From: Acidobacteriaceae bacterium
Lineage (GTDB): Bacteria > Acidobacteriota > Terriglobia > Terriglobales > Acidobacteriaceae
DNA: 8,325 nucleotides
Assembly (NCBI GenBank): GCA_003140785.1
Contig: PLKY01000415.1
Span: 1 to 8,325 of the forward strand
Reading direction: 5' to 3'
The notes under the pieces: model-generated
The model's input: the letters and a program-made list of their open reading frames with translations, nothing else
What the model was told of the DNA's origin: nothing
Database searches by the model: none
Translations under genes and position numbers: made by a program
Shown: one piece after another, positions 6,712 through 8,325 of the stretch
How positions within the stretch are numbered: the first letter of the stretch is position 1
Layout of the letters: each line of letters opens with the position of its first letter

Positions 6712-7860
6712 ATGCGTGAACGGTTGTTCTTAGGTGCGCTGTTACTTACTGGTATTGTGGTGCCGCTTACCGGCTGTGGCGCACCCCACGGGCTCGACTC
6801 GATTCAAGTTTCACCGGCGACTCAGGCTCTATTGGTCGGTCAGAGCACGCAGTTTACCGTGACAGGGACATTCGGCAACGCGAGCCATTCCTCATCGCAG
6901 CCGATCACGAGCGGGGTGACGTGGGCGTCTAGTTCCCCAACAGTGGTAAGCATCGATCCTTCTTCCGGGAATGCAACGGCGAAAGGTGCGGGAATAGCGA
7001 CGATTACAGCCACCGCACAAGGATTCAATGGTGCAGTATCTTCCAGTGGAACCATCACCGTAACTGCCCCGGCAGGCACTGGGAGCACTCCGGCTGGAGA
7101 GGATCTGCTTTCAATCGCAATACTACCGGGTTCGATCACGACAGATAATCTGCTGGGAACCGGGCAGTTTCTGGCGTATGGGACGTTCGCGACCCCGCCA
7201 ATTGTGATGGACATCACTAACGGGATTAACCGCAATGGCGTCACAACGCCAGTCACCTGGATCTCCGACGCCCAGTACATCTTCCCGGTTAACTCCGCAG
7301 GGGCTGCGGGAGCCACAGGAGGGCTCGTAACTGCCGTCGGATCTGGAACAGCCGACATCTATGCGGTAGCGAAGTACGCCGATGGTACCGTCGTTTACAG
7401 CCCATCGGTGACGTTCAATTGTCCCTATGCAGCCCCCACTCCGGCCAACCCCGGCGATCCTACCGCGACTCCGCCGGTACCCCCCACCGCAGCAACGCCG
7501 GGCACGTGCAATGACGACACAATCGCTTCGGGGTTGCTGGTGACGCTGACCGTCTTTAACGCCGGATTAAACACCAGCGGCTGGCTGCTCACTGCTCCAT
7601 CCGCCACGGGTACGCCGAATGTAATCAGCTGCGGACCGGCTTCCACTTCTGGCTCCGTTTGCACGGCGACGTATCCCTTGGGCACGATAGTGACAATAAC
7701 TGCGCCAGCCGAAACGGGAGTTGCCTTCGGTGGATGGTCCTGGAACTGCACTCCAACTCTGCCTGTCACTGCCGCGGGACCGAACCAGTGTCAGGTTCCG
7801 GTCGGAACTGCGGACTCTTCGAATGAATCTGTAGGGGCCATCTTCAATAACGCCCCGTAG
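6712..7860 (+). CDS. Secreted lipoprotein with Ig-like (BIG2) and InlB-B-type repeat domains
   Basis: A 382-residue protein of unknown specific role. It is probably anchored in the envelope, where Ig-like folds often serve adhesion or assembly. The N-terminus has two arginines, a hydrophobic core and a lipobox LTGC (19-22), predicting cleavage before Cys22 and lipidation. Residues 28-118 resemble a BIG2 Ig-like domain: SIQVSPATQALLVGQSTQF, then VTWASSSPTVVSID, then GNATAKGAGIATITATA. Residues 131-237 look like a second, more diverged Ig-like unit (SIAILPGSITT, VTWISDAQY, LVTAVGSGTADIYAVA) with an insert. A Pro/Ala/Thr-rich linker (238-265) leads to a C-terminal unit (about 275-380) resembling the bacterial repeat (Flg_new_2) fold, with CGP, VCTATYPLGTIVTITAPAE, FGGWSWNC and AIFNN. 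Cysteines at 237, 266, 307, 317, 346 and 360 could form disulfides outside the cytoplasm. The gene stands alone, with a strong ribosome site and a terminator-like hairpin after it. Domain calls are by eye. Confidence 0.87.
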   Translation: MRERLFLGALLLTGIVVPLTGCGAPHGLDSIQVSPATQALLVGQSTQFTVTGTFGNASHSSSQPITSGVTWASSSPTVVSIDPSSGNATAKGAGIATITATAQGFNGAVSSSGTITVTAPAGTGSTPAGEDLLSIAILPGSITTDNLLGTGQFLAYGTFATPPIVMDITNGINRNGVTTPVTWISDAQYIFPVNSAGAAGATGGLVTAVGSGTADIYAVAKYADGTVVYSPSVTFNCPYAAPTPANPGDPTATPPVPPTAATPGTCNDDTIASGLLVTLTVFNAGLNTSGWLLTAPSATGTPNVISCGPASTSGSVCTATYPLGTIVTITAPAETGVAFGGWSWNCTPTLPVTAAGPNQCQVPVGTADSSNESVGAIFNNAP

Positions 7861-7885
7861 TCCAAGTGTTCGAGTCGCAGAAACT

Positions 7886-7911
7886 GAGAGCCGTCCTTCG
7901 GGGCGGCTCTC
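7886..7911 (+). terminator. 11-bp UUCG-capped hairpin after the lipoprotein gene
   Basis: GAGAGCCGTCC pairs with GGGCGGCTCTC across the loop TTCG, giving eleven pairs with one G-U. The C(UUCG)G cap is an exceptionally stable tetraloop. It begins 26 bases after the stop codon. No T-run follows in either direction, so it is not a textbook intrinsic terminator. It may act as a terminator of the U-less kind, or protect the 3' end of the mRNA. Confidence 0.65.
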
Positions 7912-7969
7912 GCGCCTTCAGCCGCCTCGCAGTAGCGATTTAGACTGGTAGGGTCTGCTTCACTTCAAG

Positions 7970-8325
7970 ATGACCCATCGGTTCGCCCGTCTTCGACGCT
8001 TCCGCTTCAATCTGCCACAGCGTATTGCCGCCGGGCTGCTTTTGCTCTTTCTGGCGCAAGGCCTGTGGATCACCAGCCGCCAGACTCTCTCGGATCGCGA
8101 CTACCAATATGCCCGCTGCGGCCGCGAGACGTGGGAGAAGCCATCCCCGCTGGCCGGTTACTTCACGAGCTGCGGAAACATTCGCGACGGCATCCTGGCC
8201 TACCGCCTGGCCGGCTTGCCGCTCACGCTCAACCTCCTCGTCGAGCGGGCACTCGACACTTTCCGCAAACCGGAAGACCGTGTTGTGCAGTCAGTGGGCG
8301 AACCCGGGGTCCCCACGGACAGGTC
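7970..8325 (+). CDS. Membrane-anchored hypothetical protein, N-terminal part (3' end outside window)
   Basis: The frame is open from ATG at 7970 to the window edge, giving 118 residues with coding-like codon use. A stop at 7949-7951 limits the start, and no other ATG lies between. The N-terminus is strongly basic (six arginines by residue 12) and is followed by one hydrophobic segment, IAAGLLLLFLAQGLWIT (about 19-35). This suggests an N-in signal anchor, with what follows outside the cytoplasm. The next part holds the segment DRDYQYARCGRETWEKP (43-59), a second cysteine at 68 in TSCGN, and a weakly hydrophobic stretch (77-91). No clear ribosome site is seen; the nearest purine run, GGTAGGG, is too far upstream. 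I do not recognise the family. A multi-pass glycosyltransferase-like membrane protein beginning with such an anchor is possible, but this is a guess. Confidence 0.75.
   Translation, partial: MTHRFARLRRFRFNLPQRIAAGLLLLFLAQGLWITSRQTLSDRDYQYARCGRETWEKPSPLAGYFTSCGNIRDGILAYRLAGLPLTLNLLVERALDTFRKPEDRVVQSVGEPGVPTDR

Noticed and set aside
6840..7358. A 172-codon minus-strand open frame opposite the lipoprotein
   Set aside because: It is a Pro/Val/Ala-rich shadow of a Thr/Gly/Ala-rich gene, with no signal or domain.
1..8325. CRISPR arrays, insertion sequences, tRNA or rRNA genes, phage or defence systems
   Set aside because: No regularly spaced repeats, transposase motifs, terminal inverted repeats, cloverleaf-like sequences or defence protein domains were seen on either strand.

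Overview
This is a moderately GC-rich bacterial window with mostly housekeeping genes. No mobile element, CRISPR array, tRNA or rRNA gene was seen. Three things point to an Acidobacteriota-like (Terriglobia-type) genome: the protein flavour, an exported DUF885 protein beside core DNA-repair genes, and a lipoprotein combining Ig-like and InlB-B-type repeat domains. This assignment is inferred from family resemblance and was not tested by any search.

Left part (+ strand). The window opens inside mfd, the transcription-repair coupling factor, of which only the C-terminal motor half is present. After 26 bases comes an exported DUF885 metallopeptidase-like protein that starts at GTG. After another 93 bases comes galU, which makes UDP-glucose for envelope and capsule sugars. 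The three genes are close and co-directional and could share transcripts, but nothing else links their functions.

Middle (- strand). A thioredoxin-fold redoxin with a CTHC motif converges on galU with only 7 bases between stop codons and no terminator in the gap. It lies 93 bases downstream of ruvB, the Holliday-junction branch-migration motor. ruvB has no Shine-Dalgarno sequence. A plausible -35/-10 pair sits immediately before its ATG, so its transcript may be leaderless or nearly so.

Right part (+ strand). A 475-base divergent intergenic region separates ruvB from a secreted lipoprotein gene. It holds the ruvB promoter candidate, a promoter candidate for the lipoprotein, a perfect 7-bp inverted repeat and a pair of 8-bp direct repeats. 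If the lipoprotein promoter is right, that gene has a leader of about 245 bases. The lipoprotein gene ends at a strong 11-bp UUCG-capped hairpin. The window closes in the first 118 codons of an unrecognised membrane-anchored protein.

No convincing new biological system was found. The parts most worth a second look are the ruvB start region, the long lipoprotein leader, and the lipoprotein itself.
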